18,843 nt of DNA from MGBC102946 sp022793145 (GTDB lineage Bacteria; Bacillota_I; Bacilli_A; RF39; UBA660). Shown here one piece after another: positions 8,465 through 16,480 of the stretch. Location of the stretch: positions 1-18,843 of the forward strand of contig CANEDJ010000029.1 in the NCBI GenBank assembly GCA_947426265.1. The letters are read 5' to 3'. Both the position numbers and the translations under genes were made by a program. Every line of letters begins with the position of its first letter. Position 1 is the stretch's first letter. The notes under the pieces were generated by a model. The model saw only the letters and a program-made list of their open reading frames with translations. It was not told where the DNA came from and ran no database searches.

Positions 8465-9225
8465 ACCTCTATCAATTCCGTTCTTTCCGTTTGTTTGGCT
8501 ATATAAATATGTTCTATCTTTTTTTGTTTTTTCAATAAAGCATTATTTAAAGCTTCCAACGCTTTTTCTGGAGTATTATTTTCTTCACTTAAATGGATTA
8601 AAATAATTTTTTTCGTTTCTTCTCCCATAAACTTTGTAATATAGTTAGAACAATCTTTATTAGATAAATGCCCTATATCTCCTAATATTCTTTGCTTTAC
8701 ATTATATGGATAATTTCCATTCATTAGCATTTCTACATCATGATTACTTTCAATGATATATATTTTTTTATTCTTTAATTTGCTATGATTTTTAATATTT
8801 ATATATCCAGTATCTGTAATATAAACAACGGATGATTTATCAGATGACAATATATAGCCATTTGAATCCGAAGCATCATGCGAGGTCTTAAAAATTTCTA
8901 TAAACAGATCAGATATATTGAAATCTTCGGTTACTATTTCATAATTCAAAATAGGAAATAATACATTTAATTCCTCATAAATTTTAGGTGTTAAATAAAG
9001 TTTTGTTTGATATTTTTTTACGAAAACCCTAATACCACTAATATGGTCAGTATGTGTGTGTGTCACTAAAATTCCATTGATCTCTTTTGGATCCACTCCT
9101 ATTTCTTTTAACTTTCTTTCAGCATATAAAGAAGTTGTACCTATATCAATTAAAAGCTTTACATGCTCTGTTTCGATATAAGTACAATTTCCTTTTGAAC
9201 CACTTGCTAAAACGCAAATTTTCAT
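8461..9225 (-). CDS. walJ: WalJ/YycJ-type metallo-beta-lactamase-fold hydrolase
   Basis: A 254-residue MBL-fold protein. The zinc motif THTHTDH is at residues 55-61 (His 56, His 58, Asp 60, His 61), with further ligands in SHD (near 155), TDTG (near 137) and SNHD and GDIGHLSN later. This pattern and length fit YycJ/WalJ, a presumed DNA exonuclease of the walRK locus in Bacilli; here the walRK kinase and regulator genes are absent and walJ follows an M23 peptidase instead. TAATG overlap with the upstream stop and ATGA overlap with rlmH show a tightly packed operon. Confidence 0.92.
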   Translation of the reverse strand: MKICVLASGSKGNCTYIETEHVKLLIDIGTTSLYAERKLKEIGVDPKEINGILVTHTHTDHISGIRVFVKKYQTKLYLTPKIYEELNVLFPILNYEIVTEDFNISDLFIEIFKTSHDASDSNGYILSSDKSSVVYITDTGYINIKNHSKLKNKKIYIIESNHDVEMLMNGNYPYNVKQRILGDIGHLSNKDCSNYITKFMGEETKKIILIHLSEENNTPEKALEALNNALLKKQKKIEHIYIAKQTERTELIEV

Positions 9226-10721
9226 TAATAAAAATTCAGTGGATTATGAGATCTGCTTCCGCCTCGATATGGGAATCCTGACCAAATACCAAAGTGAACA
9301 TGTGGACCTGTTGCCCATCCTGTATCTCCTACTTTTCCAATAGTAGAACCACGCGCTACAGTTTGTCCTTTTTGAACTAATATTTTTGACATATGACCAT
9401 AATAAGTATAATATCCATTATTATGATTAATAATTACATAATTTCCATTAATATCATTATAACTAGCAACTTCAACTGTTCCGTTATTCGCTGCATAAAG
9501 TGGTGAACCATACCCAGTTCCTGCAATATCGATTGCATCATGTAACTCACGTTTTCCATTTATTGGGTTTATTCTCCAAGCATAATAAGAAGTAATTGTC
9601 CATCCGCTTTGTGTTGGCCATTGCCAAGAAGTTAATGAACCTACATTTGGAACATAATGTGTCCCTCTTCGAATGACTTCATTAATAGGAACTTTTAAAA
9701 TTTCTTTTCCTTTTGGCTCAATATAGCTAATTTCACCATTTACATATTTCATATTTTGTGAAACTCTATCTAGCCCTTTTTCTCCTTTGGTTTCTACAAA
9801 TTCTTCTCCGATCATCATATTGTCGTCTTTTATAATTTCCTGTCCATAATTACTTTCATGATCTTCTACTGAGTAAACAATTTTAACTACACTAAGCTGA
9901 GGATCAGTGATACCTATAACAACTTCTTGGTTCGGATAAAGTAAACTATTTTCATTTGTAAACTCTGGATTTGAAATTAAAAATTCACCTATACTAATTT
10001 GATTATTAAAAGCAATCTTTTCAATTGTATCTCCCATCTGAACAACATATTTTTTTGTTGCACTATCTTTCCCAAATACTAAGTCATGTGTTAAATCTTC
10101 TGCTGACGTATAGATTCCTTCTGTTACAGGGATTTTCATTTCCTTAATTGTTTTATCTCCATCTATATAAACATCAGTTATAATACTTCCTGTTGTATCT
10201 ATTGGAGTTTGCAAATTATTTTTATAAGCTTCATATTGTTCTTCACCGACAAATATTTTTACAATTTCTTCTGCCGCTTGGCTAAAAATTTCTTCATTAA
10301 GAACATAATATTTACTAATTTTTTCTTTCGTTTCGTTTTCGCTTTCAGCTGAAGCGACAGTCTGTCTAATTGTTACCTGATATCCTTTAATTGTAAATGG
10401 TCTCTGCTCTTTTATTTTATTGTAGATACTCCTTACAGAATCTAGTTTTTGATCGTATGTTGTAATCTTTTTTATTTCCAATCCCTCTGGGGCATAAACT
10501 ACATCTACATTATACTTACGCTTTATTTGACTTCCTTCTCCATCAATATATCGTTCTAATGCTTTTTTAGATTTGACTACTCCAATCACCTCATCATCAA
10601 GATAAACTTGATAATAAGCATTTGGCTCTGTTAAGCTTTTATAATTAAATCCTAATAGAAAAACAGAACTTCCTATCAAAATGCAAGTCATAATAATTCC
10701 AAATTTTTTCAAACTATTCAC
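9225..10721 (-). CDS. Secreted LysM-G5-M23 peptidoglycan endopeptidase
   Basis: A 498-residue membrane-anchored cell-wall hydrolase. Order: N-terminal transmembrane segment (about 7-27); a conserved VYLDDEVIGVVKSKKALE module; LysM domain YVVQMGDTIEKIAFNNQISI (about 230-272) binding glycan; G5 domain with its EIIKDDNMMIGEE and RVSQNMKYVNGEI pattern (about 290-350); C-terminal M23 peptidase with HDAIDIAG (His 394, Asp 398), YGHMS and GPHVHFG (His 474, His 476) as zinc ligands and catalytic histidine. All ligands are present, so it should be active, unlike SpoIIQ of B. subtilis. Start: GTG at 10721 abuts the dnaB stop; an in-frame TTG at 10712 has a better-spaced AGGTG and may be the true start. 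It sits where Bacilli have walHI/htrA-like genes. Confidence 0.92.
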   Translation of the reverse strand: MNSLKKFGIIMTCILIGSSVFLLGFNYKSLTEPNAYYQVYLDDEVIGVVKSKKALERYIDGEGSQIKRKYNVDVVYAPEGLEIKKITTYDQKLDSVRSIYNKIKEQRPFTIKGYQVTIRQTVASAESENETKEKISKYYVLNEEIFSQAAEEIVKIFVGEEQYEAYKNNLQTPIDTTGSIITDVYIDGDKTIKEMKIPVTEGIYTSAEDLTHDLVFGKDSATKKYVVQMGDTIEKIAFNNQISIGEFLISNPEFTNENSLLYPNQEVVIGITDPQLSVVKIVYSVEDHESNYGQEIIKDDNMMIGEEFVETKGEKGLDRVSQNMKYVNGEISYIEPKGKEILKVPINEVIRRGTHYVPNVGSLTSWQWPTQSGWTITSYYAWRINPINGKRELHDAIDIAGTGYGSPLYAANNGTVEVASYNDINGNYVIINHNNGYYTYYGHMSKILVQKGQTVARGSTIGKVGDTGWATGPHVHFGIWSGFPYRGGSRSHNPLNFY

Positions 10722-12065
10722 CTACTCTTCTTCTCTGTTTGTCATATTAACAAATGTACTAGTATTTCTTCTGAAAATCAAATCAATTGTAGTCGTTGGA
10801 CCATTACGATGCTTTGCAATGATAAACTCACTTTTACTAGTATTTTCATCAATAGAAATTTGTTTTGTATAGTAATCATCACGGTATAGGAAAGCTACAA
10901 TATCGGCATCTTGTTCAATAGATCCAGATTCTCTTAAATCACTCAGTAAAGGTCTTTTATCATCTCTTCCTTCAACACTACGAGAGAGCTGCGCTAAAGC
11001 GATTACAGGAATTTCTAATTCCATTGCTAAAGTTTTTAAAGAACGAGAGATTTCTGATACTTCTTGCTGTCTATTTCCTGCATATTTTGCAGATCCACTA
11101 ATTAACTGCAAATAGTCGATGATTACAATTCCCAATCCATCTTCTGAACTAGCTAATCTCCTACATTTTGCACGAATCTCTCCAATTGTCATTCCAGGTG
11201 TGTCATCTATAAATATTTTTGTTTCTGATAACCTACTTACAGCTTCATTAATTCGTTTCCAATCATTATGTTCAAAGCTTCCATTTCGAAGTTTATATCC
11301 ATCAATTTGTCCTGCTGATGAAATCATTCTTGTTACAAGCTGCTCTGCCCCCATCTCCATGTTAAATAATGCAACACTTGTACTATTGTTTTTGGCTATA
11401 TTCACTGCTAAATTTACAGCAAGAGCTGTTTTTCCCATTGCTGGACGAGCTGCTATAATAATTAATTCATTAGAATGAAAACCACTTGTTACCTTATCTA
11501 AATCATAAAATCCTGTTGCTAATCCAGTAACTTCTCCTTTTCTCTGCGACAATTTATCCAAATCAGCCTGTGTTTTTAATAATACTTCCTGAAGGGTTCT
11601 AAATTCTGATCCTTTTCTTGTTTTTACAACACTCAAAATCTTTTTTTCAGCATTGTCTAATATCTCGCTTAATTCTTCATTACCATTATATCCTTCTGTC
11701 ACAATATTTGTCGCTTCTTCTATAAGTCTTCTTAAAATAGCCTTTTCATTTACTATTTTAATATACTCATCTACATTTGCTGCTGTTGGGACACTATTGA
11801 TGACTTCCATCAAATAATCGACATCACCAATTTGTTTTAGCCATCCACGGTTAGATAATTCATCTGTTACAATTGTCAAATCAACTGGAATATTTTTTTC
11901 TAGCAAATCACTTAATACTGCAAAAATTTTAGCATGGGCATCCAAATAAAACAATTCTTTATTTAAAGATTCCACTCCTTTTTGCAAAGCATATTTTGAT
12001 AAAAACATTGAACCCAATACAGATTGTTCAGCATCTAGATTATGAGGCATAACTCTTTCTGCCAT
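10722..12065 (-). CDS. dnaB: Replicative DNA helicase DnaB (DnaC in B. subtilis)
   Basis: A 447-residue RecA-type hexameric helicase of normal length. N-terminal primase-interacting domain HNLDAEQSVLGSM (8-20); Walker A ARPAMGKTALA (206-216); Walker B IVIIDYLQLI; the DnaB hallmark RQQEVSEISRSLKTLA; and motif H4 with ESGSIEQDADIV. It unwinds DNA at the replication fork. Order DHH-rplI-dnaB is the standard one in Bacillota. No intein or insertion is seen. It begins nine bases after rplI and directly abuts the M23 gene. Confidence 0.98.
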   Translation of the reverse strand: MAERVMPHNLDAEQSVLGSMFLSKYALQKGVESLNKELFYLDAHAKIFAVLSDLLEKNIPVDLTIVTDELSNRGWLKQIGDVDYLMEVINSVPTAANVDEYIKIVNEKAILRRLIEEATNIVTEGYNGNEELSEILDNAEKKILSVVKTRKGSEFRTLQEVLLKTQADLDKLSQRKGEVTGLATGFYDLDKVTSGFHSNELIIIAARPAMGKTALAVNLAVNIAKNNSTSVALFNMEMGAEQLVTRMISSAGQIDGYKLRNGSFEHNDWKRINEAVSRLSETKIFIDDTPGMTIGEIRAKCRRLASSEDGLGIVIIDYLQLISGSAKYAGNRQQEVSEISRSLKTLAMELEIPVIALAQLSRSVEGRDDKRPLLSDLRESGSIEQDADIVAFLYRDDYYTKQISIDENTSKSEFIIAKHRNGPTTTIDLIFRRNTSTFVNMTNREEE

Positions 12066-12074
12066 TTTTCCACC

Positions 12075-12521
12075 TTATTTCTGTTTTACTAACTTTATTT
12101 TTAGTGTTGCTATTACCTTTTTGTGCAATACTACTTTTATTTGATGAACACCTAAGCTAGTTAAACCACTATCTATTTCAATAGCTTTTTTATCAATTTC
12201 ATATCCAAGATTTTTTAATTCAGAAACAATTTGTTTTGAACTAACACTTCCAAATACACGATCCTGTTCTCCTGTTTTAACAGGAATTTCTATTGTCATT
12301 TTTTCCAATTTTTCTTTTACCATTTCACAATCTTTAATTTTTAAATTTTCTTGTAATTCCATTTCTGCTTGTTCTTTTTTTAAACGATTAATACCAGTAT
12401 TTGTTGCTTGAATTGCATACCCATTTTTTATTAAAAAATTCATTCCATATCCATCTTTTACTTCTTTTATTTCTCCCTTTTTCCCCTGGTTCTTTACATC
12501 TTTTAAAAATATTACTTTCAT
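12075..12521 (-). CDS. rplI: Ribosomal protein bL9
   Basis: A 148-residue ribosomal protein of standard length. The N-terminal rRNA-binding domain begins MKVIFLKDVKNQGKKGEIKE and continues VKDGYGMNFLIKNGYAI, the L9 signature; the long helix is at about 40-75 and the C-terminal domain follows with GSVSSKQIV and KKAIEIDSG. bL9 lies on the large subunit near the L1 stalk. It begins four bases after the DHH gene and precedes dnaB, the conserved operon order. Confidence 0.98.
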   Translation of the reverse strand: MKVIFLKDVKNQGKKGEIKEVKDGYGMNFLIKNGYAIQATNTGINRLKKEQAEMELQENLKIKDCEMVKEKLEKMTIEIPVKTGEQDRVFGSVSSKQIVSELKNLGYEIDKKAIEIDSGLTSLGVHQIKVVLHKKVIATLKIKLVKQK

Positions 12522-12525
12522 TCTT

Positions 12526-13500
12526 TCACCTCTGATTCACTATTTCTATAATTCTATTTTTTACTTCCTCCATCTTAGCGTTTGCTAACTGAGCTGCTGC
12601 ATCTGTTAAGTGGCCTCCACCACCTAAAATACTCATAATTTCCTCTACATTGACATTTCCTAATGATCTAGCACTTACTCCTATTACATTCTTCTCTAAT
12701 CTTCCAATTGTAAAAGAAGCTTCCACTTTATCAAACTGCAATAATTGCTCTGCTATTTCAGCTAAATCTTTTGGAGTGTATATAGAATCATCCATCATAC
12801 AAAGAGCCATATTCTCATTAATCATATCACTTTTATCAACAAAATAACTTCTTTTTAAATAGGCTTCTTTTGTTTCCTTTAATAATTCTTGTTTCAAAAT
12901 GGAATTTGCTCCCATAGACGTCAGTATTGCTGCTGCTTCATATGTTTTTTCTGTCGTCTTTAATTTGTAATTACTTGTGTCAATTTCTATTCCTGTTATC
13001 ATAATAGTTGCAATAATAGACTCTACTGTTTTATTTAAATATTTTAAATAATATACCATGAATTCAGTAACACTAGAAATGCTAGAATTAATATAAGAAA
13101 ATTCAGTTTCTTTAATATAATTTGTACCTTTAATATGATGATCGAGTACAATTACATGTTTACAATTCTCCAATATTTTTTTACTCTCTACCATCTCAGC
13201 TTTATGAACATCTAATATAATCAATAAAGTGTTTTCTGAAATTTCTTGTAATGCTTTTTTTTCTGCTTTTTGTTTCACTTCAACTTTATTTTGTTGCAAG
13301 AACTCATACATTTTCAAAACAGATCTATCTTTTGGTTCTTCTGTATCAATGATATAGCATTCTTTTTTAAAAGAAGTTACAATTTTATACAAACATATTG
13401 AGGCCCCTAATCCATCTAAATCAGGATTTTTATGTGTCATAATACAAACATTATCATATTTTTTAATTAATTTTGTTAATGTGTGAAAAGCATCTATCAT
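12526..13500 (-). CDS. DHH-DHHA1 phosphodiesterase, GdpP-like but lacking the membrane, PAS and GGDEF parts
   Basis: A 324-residue soluble DHH-family protein. Metal sites: MTHKNPDLDG (His 23, Asp 27, Asp 29), Asp 97 in ILDVHK, and LDHHI (120-123). The C-terminal DHHA1 domain has GVSARSLGNVNVEEIM and ILGGGGHLTDAAAQ (about 291-304). Position before rplI-dnaB and sequence style match the catalytic half of GdpP (YybT), which degrades cyclic di-AMP. GdpP is normally about 650 residues, with two membrane helices, a PAS and a degenerate GGDEF domain; here none precedes the DHH part. The start is solid: AGAGGTGAG lies close before ATG 13500 and a promoter precedes it. It may act on c-di-AMP or, like NrnA or Pde2, on pApA and short oligonucleotides. 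Confidence 0.9.
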   Translation of the reverse strand: MIDAFHTLTKLIKKYDNVCIMTHKNPDLDGLGASICLYKIVTSFKKECYIIDTEEPKDRSVLKMYEFLQQNKVEVKQKAEKKALQEISENTLLIILDVHKAEMVESKKILENCKHVIVLDHHIKGTNYIKETEFSYINSSISSVTEFMVYYLKYLNKTVESIIATIMITGIEIDTSNYKLKTTEKTYEAAAILTSMGANSILKQELLKETKEAYLKRSYFVDKSDMINENMALCMMDDSIYTPKDLAEIAEQLLQFDKVEASFTIGRLEKNVIGVSARSLGNVNVEEIMSILGGGGHLTDAAAQLANAKMEEVKNRIIEIVNQR

Positions 13501-13526
13501 AACTCACCTCTTCATCTACAACATTT

Positions 13527-13555
13527 ATTATACTATAAAAAGTTTTTTATGTCTT
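13527..13555 (-). promoter_or_regulatory. Promoter of the DHH-rplI-dnaB-M23-walJ-rlmH operon
   Basis: On the minus strand AAGACA (13555-13550), 17 bases, then TATAAT (13532-13527), about 26 bases before the DHH gene ATG. The -10 box is perfect; the -35 box matches four of six. Confidence 0.75.
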
Positions 13556-13679
13556 TAAAAAAGCAAAGAAAACTTTTTGATATAAAAAAATGTTATTTAA
13601 AATGTAGAAAAGAGTTCTAGATAATTCTTCAAAATGTTATACTTATTATAGCAATTTTTCACCTAAAAAAATAACTAAA

Positions 13680-13704
13680 AAATCAAGAGTTTTTCTCTTG
13701 ATTT
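13680..13704. terminator. Copy 1 of a 25-bp palindromic terminator (direct repeat left of the MITE-like element)
   Basis: AATCAAGAG, a five-base loop, then CTCTTGATT. On the minus strand it is followed by TTTTTTAG, so it can terminate whiA transcripts that pass through the element. It is identical to bases 13896-13920. Confidence 0.75.
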
Positions 13705-13895
13705 CAGGCTGTTGACAAAGTCGATTTTTCAAATCGGCTTTGTCACAGCCTTTTATATTTCCCACATCAAAGCATAAAAAAGGAACAAATTTAGGGATTA
13801 GGTGCCTAATATTTGCTCTTATTTAGACCTTTTTACCCACTTTGAATTTATTAAAAAGTTAAATTTTTCAAAATAGGTAGTTTGTCAACGCTCTG
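13705..13895. mobile_element. MITE-like 191-bp non-coding element in the whiA terminator
   Basis: The ends CAGGCTGTTGACAAA (13705-13719) and TTTGTCAACGCTCTG (13881-13895) are inverted repeats matching at 12 of 15 positions. The element is flanked by an exact 25-bp direct repeat (13680-13704 and 13896-13920) that is itself the whiA terminator hairpin. Inside are a strong hairpin (GACAAAG...CTTTGTC with a second CGATTT/AAATCG stem, 13714-13744) and a small palindrome ATTAGGTGCCTAAT (13797-13810). There is no ORF. The end sequences recall those of some IS elements with a TTTGTCAACAGCC-like tip, but the parent transposase is not in the window. The 25-bp duplication is longer than usual target duplications. 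Most of the 13501-13898 intergenic stretch is this element. Confidence 0.6.
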
Positions 13896-13920
13896 AAATC
13901 AAGAGTTTTTCTCTTGATTT
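13896..13920 (-). terminator. Copy 2 of the 25-bp palindrome, overlapping the end of whiA
   Basis: The hairpin covers the last codons and TGA stop of whiA. On the minus strand its natural T-run has been displaced by the element (ATTTCAGAGCG follows), so this copy alone is probably a weak terminator. Confidence 0.6.
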
Positions 13921-14834
13921 ATCTTTTCTGCTAATTCATGAATCTTTTTCAAGCGATGATGTAATCCAGATTTTGTAATTGATTTCCCTGTTTCAAGACT
14001 AATTATTTCACTTAATTCTTGCAAAGAAGCCTCTGGATACTTTTTTCGATACCTAGCTACTTCTTTCACCTTTTCATCTAGTAATTCAAAAACATCAGCA
14101 TTCTCTAATACTTCCACTTCTTTTACTTGGATAGACGCCGCCATAATCATTTTATCCACATTTGCCTGTTCACAATTATTGAGCCTATTTGTCATATTTT
14201 TATGATCTCTATAAATTCGAATGTCTTCATAGTATAAAACTGCATTTGAAGCCTGGATAATTCTTAAGAAATCACCAATCTTTTCTGCTTCTTTCAAATA
14301 TACCATATATTTATTTTCCCTTTTAATATATTTTGCATTCAAATAAAATTCATTTAAAATACTGCAAATAAACATTGCATATTCTTCACTATCTACTAAA
14401 AATTCCAGATGATACCTTGATTTTTTTGGATCATTAATACTTCCTATAGAAAGAAATAGTCCTCTTAAATACGCTCTTTTCAAATCATTATCTGCGATAA
14501 TATAATCTTTTGGAACTTCCAAATAAATTTCTTTTTCTAATAAACTTAAATCATTTAAAATTAGCTTTCTTTTATAAGTAGATTCTAACATATAAATTAA
14601 ATTTTTATTATAATTATACCCTTTACGAACTGTAATTTTTGGAGTTACAGCATAAATATCTTTCAAAAGTCCAAAAATCCTTCTAGCAACACTAGAATTT
14701 TCTGTGCTAACTCGAATAAAGTTATTTTTATAATTTCCAATATTTCGTATTATTGCGGATAATTCTGCTATATTTTCTGTTTCAATTGCTTCTAATTTGC
14801 TTACTTCATTTTTTACTATACTTGTAAACGACAT
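13899..14834 (-). CDS. whiA: WhiA, DNA-binding sporulation/cell-division regulator
   Basis: A 311-residue protein of the WhiA family: an N-terminal degenerate LAGLIDADG-like half (RAYLRGLFLSIGSINDP at about 125-141, the family's YLRGAFLAGGSVNDP equivalent) and a C-terminal helix-turn-helix (YPEASLQELSEII then SITKSGLHHRLKKIHELA, about 265-303). In Gram-positives it affects division and chromosome segregation. ATG shares a base with the glmR stop (TAATG), so translation is coupled. The last residues NQEKNS are encoded by the terminator hairpin. The usual third member, rapZ, is absent before glmR. Confidence 0.96.
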   Translation of the reverse strand: MSFTSIVKNEVSKLEAIETENIAELSAIIRNIGNYKNNFIRVSTENSSVARRIFGLLKDIYAVTPKITVRKGYNYNKNLIYMLESTYKRKLILNDLSLLEKEIYLEVPKDYIIADNDLKRAYLRGLFLSIGSINDPKKSRYHLEFLVDSEEYAMFICSILNEFYLNAKYIKRENKYMVYLKEAEKIGDFLRIIQASNAVLYYEDIRIYRDHKNMTNRLNNCEQANVDKMIMAASIQVKEVEVLENADVFELLDEKVKEVARYRKKYPEASLQELSEIISLETGKSITKSGLHHRLKKIHELAEKINQEKNS

Positions 14835-15784
14835 TATACATTCATCAAATATGCGAAAATATGAAATGCCAAGCGATTCACATTATGTCGCAAATATCCC
14901 TCATTAATACTAGTAAAATCTTGCGCTATTATTTCGAGTCCTAATTTTTCCAATTCTTCTTCATCGAATAAAACGGGATCTTTCTGTTCCATTGTTTCAT
15001 ATTTTCTACACAATTTTTCTTCTATTTCCCCATTATTAGCAATTAAAACATCTACTTGTCTCTTTTTTAAATATTGATTCAATAATTTAACATGATCACT
15101 TGCTTTAAAATCATCTGTTTCACCAGGTTGAGTCATCATGTTACAAACATACATGATTTTGGCTTTTGTTTTTGCCAAAGTATCTACCATATCTTCACAA
15201 ATCAAGTTTGGAATAATACTAGTAAATAAGCTTCCCATACTAAGTATAATTAAATCTGCTTCCTTTACAGCCTTTAACGCTTTTGGACATACTTTTGGCT
15301 CTTTTAAATAATAAACTTCTTTTATGACCTGATCTGATTCTGTAATATAATGTTCTCCTTCTATCACACTTCCATCTGACATTTTGCCAACTAAAGTAAC
15401 ATTTTCTTCCGTTAAAGGTAAAACTTTCCCTTTTAAATTTAAGACTTTTCCAATTGATTCAATTCCATCTGACATATTTCCAGCTACATTTTGCATAGCT
15501 GTCAAAAGAAGATTTCCTAATGCATGACCATTTAAATCACTCGTCGTATCAAAACGATAATTTAAAAGTTGCTGAAATAAAGGTTCTGTTTCTGAAAGAG
15601 CAACCAATACTTGTCTAATATCCCCTACTGCAGGAGTATTAAACTCTTCTCTAAGCCTCCCTGTGCTTCTTCCATCATCACATACTGAAACGATCGCTGT
15701 AATATCAACAGGATATTGTTTTAACCCGCGTAATAAGGTTGACATACCTGTTCCTCCACCTAAAACGACAATTTTCTTATTCAT
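14834..15784 (-). CDS. glmR: GlmR/YvcK-type UDP-sugar-binding regulator
   Basis: A 316-residue protein beginning MNKKIVVLGGGTGMSTLLRG, the nucleotide-binding start of the YvcK/CofD-like family; SVCDDGRSTGRLREEFN and PAVGDIRQVLVALSE follow (34-63), then LNGHALGNLLLTA and ILSMGSLFTSIIPNLI. It is known to bind UDP-GlcNAc and to stimulate GlmS, linking carbon status to cell-wall precursor synthesis. Start ATG 15784, with GGGGATGG upstream. The gene is first in its operon, without rapZ, and is followed by whiA. Confidence 0.96.
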   Translation of the reverse strand: MNKKIVVLGGGTGMSTLLRGLKQYPVDITAIVSVCDDGRSTGRLREEFNTPAVGDIRQVLVALSETEPLFQQLLNYRFDTTSDLNGHALGNLLLTAMQNVAGNMSDGIESIGKVLNLKGKVLPLTEENVTLVGKMSDGSVIEGEHYITESDQVIKEVYYLKEPKVCPKALKAVKEADLIILSMGSLFTSIIPNLICEDMVDTLAKTKAKIMYVCNMMTQPGETDDFKASDHVKLLNQYLKKRQVDVLIANNGEIEEKLCRKYETMEQKDPVLFDEEELEKLGLEIIAQDFTSINEGYLRHNVNRLAFHIFAYLMNV

Positions 15785-15801
15785 TTTACCATCCCCATAC
15801 T

Positions 15802-15807
15802 ATTATA
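15802..15807 (-). promoter_or_regulatory. Likely -10 box of glmR-whiA
   Basis: TATAAT on the minus strand 18 bases before the glmR ATG. With a 17-base spacer the -35 position reads TTTTAT, a poor match, so only the -10 is called. Confidence 0.5.
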
Positions 15808-15829
15808 CTATAATTTAGGAAAGAATAAA

Positions 15830-15869
15830 ACAAATAGAAAAAGAAGCTTTACTTTATATTTGCTTCTTT
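15830..15869 (-). terminator. Terminator after the MutS-like gene
   Basis: On the minus strand AAAGAAGC and GCTTCTTT form an 8-bp stem around 14 bases, followed by TTCTATTTG. It separates the MutS-like gene from glmR. Between it and the stop at 15965 lies a 9-bp GC-rich direct repeat (15884-15892 and 15897-15905) with no clear role. Confidence 0.75.
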
Positions 15870-15964
15870 CTTTATTATAGTCCGCCTCCTACAGAGGCCT
15901 CCTACTATTAATGCATTATTATATAGAAATGTTTTTTATTTGTAAATGTTTTTGGAAAAATTTG

Positions 15965-16390
15965 TCAAAAAACTTTTTCTTTCTTTTCCTCATCCTCTGC
16001 TTTCATTCTCAATAGTTCACGTTGAATACTAGACAGATATTCTATTGCTTGAATTGGAGTGATCGTATTAAGGTCCAAAGACTCCAATGCCAATAAGCAA
16101 TCAAGCTGGGATGCAAAAGCTGGATCCATTTTTTTATCTTCTTTTAAATCAATCACTTCTACTTCTTTTCCATTTTCTTTCAATCTTCTCAGATATTTCG
16201 TTTTCGCACTTTCAGGAAAACCACATTTCATAACTCTGTCATTAAGAGGAACACATTTTAGTTTTGTCATATTGCTCATTGTAATTGCATCCTCACCAAT
16301 AAAAATATAAAATAGACCTGCTTTTATCAAATACATTTTATTTGGATCTTCTCTTTTTAGTTCTAAATATCTTGTATATAGCTTACTCAA
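15965..16390 (-). CDS. Small MutS domain I-like protein (MSL-type, candidate DGR accessory)
   Basis: A 141-residue protein resembling the isolated mismatch-recognition domain of MutS. Residues 19-34 (MYLIKAGLFYIFIGED) mirror the MutS 'llFRvGDFYElFgeDA' strand-turn; KCGFPESAKTKYLRRLKENG (55-74) mirrors the 'cGiP..sl..yl..Ll..G' part; TITPIQAIEYLSSIQREL near 113-131 recalls the MutS 'TPl.AL..L..L' segment. The connector, clamp and ATPase domains are missing, so it cannot be a repair MutS. Such MutS-like (MSL) proteins have been reported as accessory genes of diversity-generating retroelements (from memory), consistent with the cassettes upstream. Start is TTG at 16390 with AGGTGAT six bases before. 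It follows a strong terminator, so its promoter is unclear. Confidence 0.75.
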   Translation of the reverse strand: MSKLYTRYLELKREDPNKMYLIKAGLFYIFIGEDAITMSNMTKLKCVPLNDRVMKCGFPESAKTKYLRRLKENGKEVEVIDLKEDKKMDPAFASQLDCLLALESLDLNTITPIQAIEYLSSIQRELLRMKAEDEEKKEKVF

Positions 16391-16403
16391 AATATCACCT
16401 ACT

Positions 16404-16436
16404 TAAAAAAGCAGTACTCATAAAAAAGTACTGCTT
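16404..16436 (-). terminator. Terminator between the two MutS-like genes
   Basis: On the minus strand AAGCAGTACT pairs with AGTACTGCTT (10 bp) around an 8-base loop, followed by TTTTTTAAG. A strong terminator or attenuator 14 bases before the next gene's start codon. Confidence 0.85.
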
Positions 16437-16480
16437 GCTATCTATTACTAATTTTAGTATATAGTTTTTTTTCACTGCTG

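Noticed and set aside
13501..13679. Small RNA or gene before the DHH promoter
   Set aside because: AT-rich stretch with no ORF or stable hairpin beyond the promoter and terminator described.
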